Below are positions 61,858 through 64,000 of a DNA stretch of 64,000 nt, piece after piece. Source of the stretch: Bradyrhizobium_A sp052115025. Its GTDB lineage: Bacteria; Pseudomonadota; Alphaproteobacteria; Rhizobiales; Xanthobacteraceae. Below the pieces are notes generated by a model. That model ran no database searches and had not been told where the DNA came from. It saw only the letters and a list, made by a program, of their open reading frames with translations. The stretch lies in the NCBI RefSeq assembly GCF_052115025.1, contig NZ_JBFRFW010000009.1:124001-188000 (forward strand), read 5' to 3'. How positions within the stretch are numbered: the stretch's first letter is position 1; every line of letters begins with the position of its first letter. The position numbers and the translations under genes were made by a program.

Positions 61858-61977
61858 CCTCATCCTGAGGAGCCTGCGGAGCAGGCGTCTCGAAGGATGA
61901 GGCCCGGGCCTTCGTTGCAGATGCGCATCGGCCTCATGGTTCGAGACGCGGCCGAGAGGCCGCTCCTCACCATGAGG
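61858..61977. repeat. CCTCAT palindromic repeat pair, copy 8
   Basis: Unit one CCTCATCCTGAGGAGCCTGC...AAGGATGAGG, unit two CCTCATGGTTCGAGACGCGG...CACCATGAGG. Between the crotonase gene and the convergent carbamoyltransferase gene. Confidence 0.85.
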
Positions 61978-62112
61978 AGAGAGGCGCGGACGTGCGGTGT
62001 AGGCGTTTTCGCAACAAGCGTTGACGTATAGCCCAGGTGAACGAAGCGACACCCGGGATTCTCCGAGCATGCATGTTGGACGGCGTCCCCGCTACGCGGC
62101 GAGAGATCGCCT

Positions 62113-63918
62113 TCAGCTCCTCATGCTCGACACCACGATGCTGGCGACGTCGGAGTAGATCTCGACCAGCGGGTTGACCACCGGGTGCAGCGCGTTCTTC
62201 GACACCAGGCGATCGTGCAGCACGAGGTGGTCGATGCCGGTGGTGAGGAAGCAGGCGACGGCGTCGCGCGGCGTCTCGACGATCGGCTCGCCCTTGACGT
62301 TGAACGAGGTGTTGAGCAGCACCGGAACGCCGGTCAGCGCTTCGAACGCCTTGAGCAGCCGATAGAGCTCCGGATTGGTCTGTTCGCGCACGGTCTGCAC
62401 CCGTGCGGTGCCGTCGACATGGACGATCGCCGGGATGCGGTCGCGCCATTCGGGCCGCACGCGCTTGGCGATCAGCATGAAGGGAGAATCCTCCTCGCCC
62501 TCGAACACTTCCCTGGCGCGTTCGTACAGCACGATCGGCGCGAACGGCCGGAACGCCTGGCGATGCTTCACCCGCTTGTTGAGGATGTCCTTCATCTCCG
62601 CGCGGCGCGGATCGGCGATGAGGCTGCGGTTACCGAGGGCGCGCGGGCCGAACTCGGAGCGGCCCTGGAACCAGCCGATCACCTTCTGCTCGGCGAGCAG
62701 TTTTGCTGTGTCGGCGGCGATGTCGGCGCTGCGGGTCGCTTTGGTCTGCACGCTGATCAGCGGCCGCTGGATCGCGGCATCGATCTCTGCGTCGCTATAC
62801 GGCCGCCCGGTGTAGGCATGCTCCATGACATAGGCGCGCGGCTGCTGCAGCAGCGCGATGTGGCCGTAGAGCGCGCAGCCGATGGCGATGCCGTCGTCGC
62901 CGGCGGCCGGCTGGATCCAGACATTGTCGAAGCCGGCCTCGCGGGCGATGCGGCCGTTGGCGACGCAGTTCAGCGCGACGCCGCCGGCGATGCACAGGTT
63001 CTTGGCCCCCGTGGTCTCGCGCAGCCAGTTGGCGCGCGCCAGCAGCACCTTCTCGGTGTCGTCCTGCACCCGCCAGGCGACGTCCTCCCAGTGCGACACA
63101 TGTGGGCTCTTCTCCCACGACTGGTCGCTGTCGAGCACGAACGGATGGTCGAGGTCGCGCGTCCATGGCGGCACCTCGAGCGCGCCGTCGCGCAGCTGCA
63201 TCAGCGACCTGACGCGTTCGGGCCGGCCGTAGGGCGCCAGTCCCATCAGCTCGCCGCACTTGTTCCAGTCGCCGAACACATAGGTCGAGGCGCGGCTGTA
63301 CAGCGCGCCGAGCCCGCGCATGTTGTAGAATTCATCGCTGAGGAAGCCGCGCTCCGGCTCCATCCACACCTTCTTCAGGCAGGTGAGCTCGCGCCCCCTG
63401 AAAGTGTAATAGCTCTCCGACTCGCGGGCGAGCGGGCCGGCAGCATCGGCGGGGTAGGGCTCCGACACGTCCGACTTGTAGCTGCCGACGCCGTCGACGA
63501 TCATGATCGCGCCCTCGTCGAACGGCGAGGCGGCGAACGCGCTGAAGGCGTGGGCGAGATGGTGCGAGATCGACACCACCTTGGCCGAGGCCGACTGGAA
63601 CAGCGGATGGGCCGTCGCGGTGGCGCGCTCCGGTTCCGGCAGGAAACCCGGCATGTCCTGATAGACCAGCCGCTCCTCCATCTCCGGCACCGGCAGGATG
63701 TAGCAGTTGCGCACCACCAGATCGACGTCGTCCAGCGTGATGCCCTCGGCATTCAGGCAGTAGTCGATCACCTCTTTATAGAAGCCGCTGGCGTGCTTCT
63801 CGCGGGTGATGCGCTCCTTGGCGATCGCCACCGCGATGGCGCCGTCGCGCAGCAGGCAGGCGCTGACGTCATGATCGTAGGTGTTGAGGCCGAGGACATA
63901 GGTGTGGGCTTTGGGCAT
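62113..63918 (-). CDS. NodU/CmcH-family carbamoyltransferase
   Basis: A 601-residue O-carbamoyltransferase. The N-terminal Kae1-like domain shows GLNTYDHDVSACLLRDG, the metal-binding SHHLAHAFSAFAASPF and VDGVGSYKSD. It continues with IAGGVALNCVANGRI and AAGDDGIAIGCALYG. The C-terminal YrdC-like domain carries GRSEFGPRALGNRSLIADPR, KHRQAFRPFAPIV and LLNTSFNVKGEPIVETP. Such enzymes move a carbamoyl group from carbamoyl phosphate (via carbamoyl-AMP) to a sugar, antibiotic or Nod factor hydroxyl. No nod genes or polyketide genes are visible; partner genes may lie beyond the right edge. Confidence 0.87.
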   Translation of the reverse strand: MPKAHTYVLGLNTYDHDVSACLLRDGAIAVAIAKERITREKHASGFYKEVIDYCLNAEGITLDDVDLVVRNCYILPVPEMEERLVYQDMPGFLPEPERATATAHPLFQSASAKVVSISHHLAHAFSAFAASPFDEGAIMIVDGVGSYKSDVSEPYPADAAGPLARESESYYTFRGRELTCLKKVWMEPERGFLSDEFYNMRGLGALYSRASTYVFGDWNKCGELMGLAPYGRPERVRSLMQLRDGALEVPPWTRDLDHPFVLDSDQSWEKSPHVSHWEDVAWRVQDDTEKVLLARANWLRETTGAKNLCIAGGVALNCVANGRIAREAGFDNVWIQPAAGDDGIAIGCALYGHIALLQQPRAYVMEHAYTGRPYSDAEIDAAIQRPLISVQTKATRSADIAADTAKLLAEQKVIGWFQGRSEFGPRALGNRSLIADPRRAEMKDILNKRVKHRQAFRPFAPIVLYERAREVFEGEEDSPFMLIAKRVRPEWRDRIPAIVHVDGTARVQTVREQTNPELYRLLKAFEALTGVPVLLNTSFNVKGEPIVETPRDAVACFLTTGIDHLVLHDRLVSKNALHPVVNPLVEIYSDVASIVVSSMRS

Positions 63919-64000
63919 GCGGCTTTCGTGGCGGAGGAGAGAGAATGCGAAGCGAACCGTCGGATGGGACGCTGCAGCAGCCCGTTCGGTTCGATCCTGG

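Overview
The window is high-GC alphaproteobacterial chromosome. It is most like the Bradyrhizobium/Rhodopseudomonas/Afipia group, judged by codon use, the density of branched-chain-amino-acid-type (liv) ABC transporters and CoA-dependent catabolic genes, and several intergenic palindromic repeat families of the kind seen in those genomes. This placement is an inference from content; no rRNA, tRNA or ribosomal protein gene is present to confirm it. No phage, transposase or CRISPR array was seen. One base (7362) is ambiguous.

Layout. 1-1318 holds the N-terminal part of a repeat-rich autotransporter-type passenger protein that runs off the left edge, followed by an AraC regulator. 2793-9186 holds a complete liv transporter (reverse strand) divergent from a 2,4'-dihydroxyacetophenone-dioxygenase-like cupin and an SDR. 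9599-23352 is an amine-catabolism block: a reverse-strand operon (aminotransferase, MoaF, MoaE-like SDR) divergent from a LuxR-type regulator, a cytosolic copper/topaquinone amine oxidase, an amidohydrolase, a COG0523 GTPase and a second liv transporter whose LivM and LivG are fused. An 18-bp dyad (ATCARCC-N4-GGTTGAT) precedes three of these transcription units at nearly constant distance from the start codon. 23529-29175 holds mixed metabolic genes: an amidotransferase, an MFS carrier, a ThDP enzyme, an IclR regulator and a SnoaL-like protein. 29381-33617 holds a PepSY membrane protein, a TonB-dependent receptor and, upstream of them, a cobalamin riboswitch and a metal-regulator-like palindrome.

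33954-44981 starts with an NAD-binding/SAF oxidoreductase and continues with a first acyl-CoA catabolic cluster: enoyl-CoA hydratase/isomerase, two acyl-CoA ligases, MaoC hydratase, DUF35 plus thiolase, SDR and an IclR regulator. Its promoters share a TGCGAAAT-N3-WTTTCGCA dyad. 45328-50032 is a third liv transporter with a Tat-type binding protein. 50183-53968 holds a molybdenum hydroxylase (isoquinoline 1-oxidoreductase type) and a CmcJ/NvfI-family oxidoreductase. 54211-61821 is a second acyl-CoA cluster (ligase, TetR, SCP-2-type thiolase, two-subunit MaoC hydratase, SDR, acyl-CoA dehydrogenase, enoyl-CoA hydratase) with a TetR-type operator overlapping a strong promoter. A NodU/CmcH-family carbamoyltransferase closes the window.

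How the parts fit: the region reads as a catabolic island in which each liv importer sits beside a set of enzymes that could process what it imports (hydroxyaryl ketone; amines or N-acyl amines; carboxylic acids activated to CoA thioesters). Substrates are inferred from gene neighbourhood, not proven.
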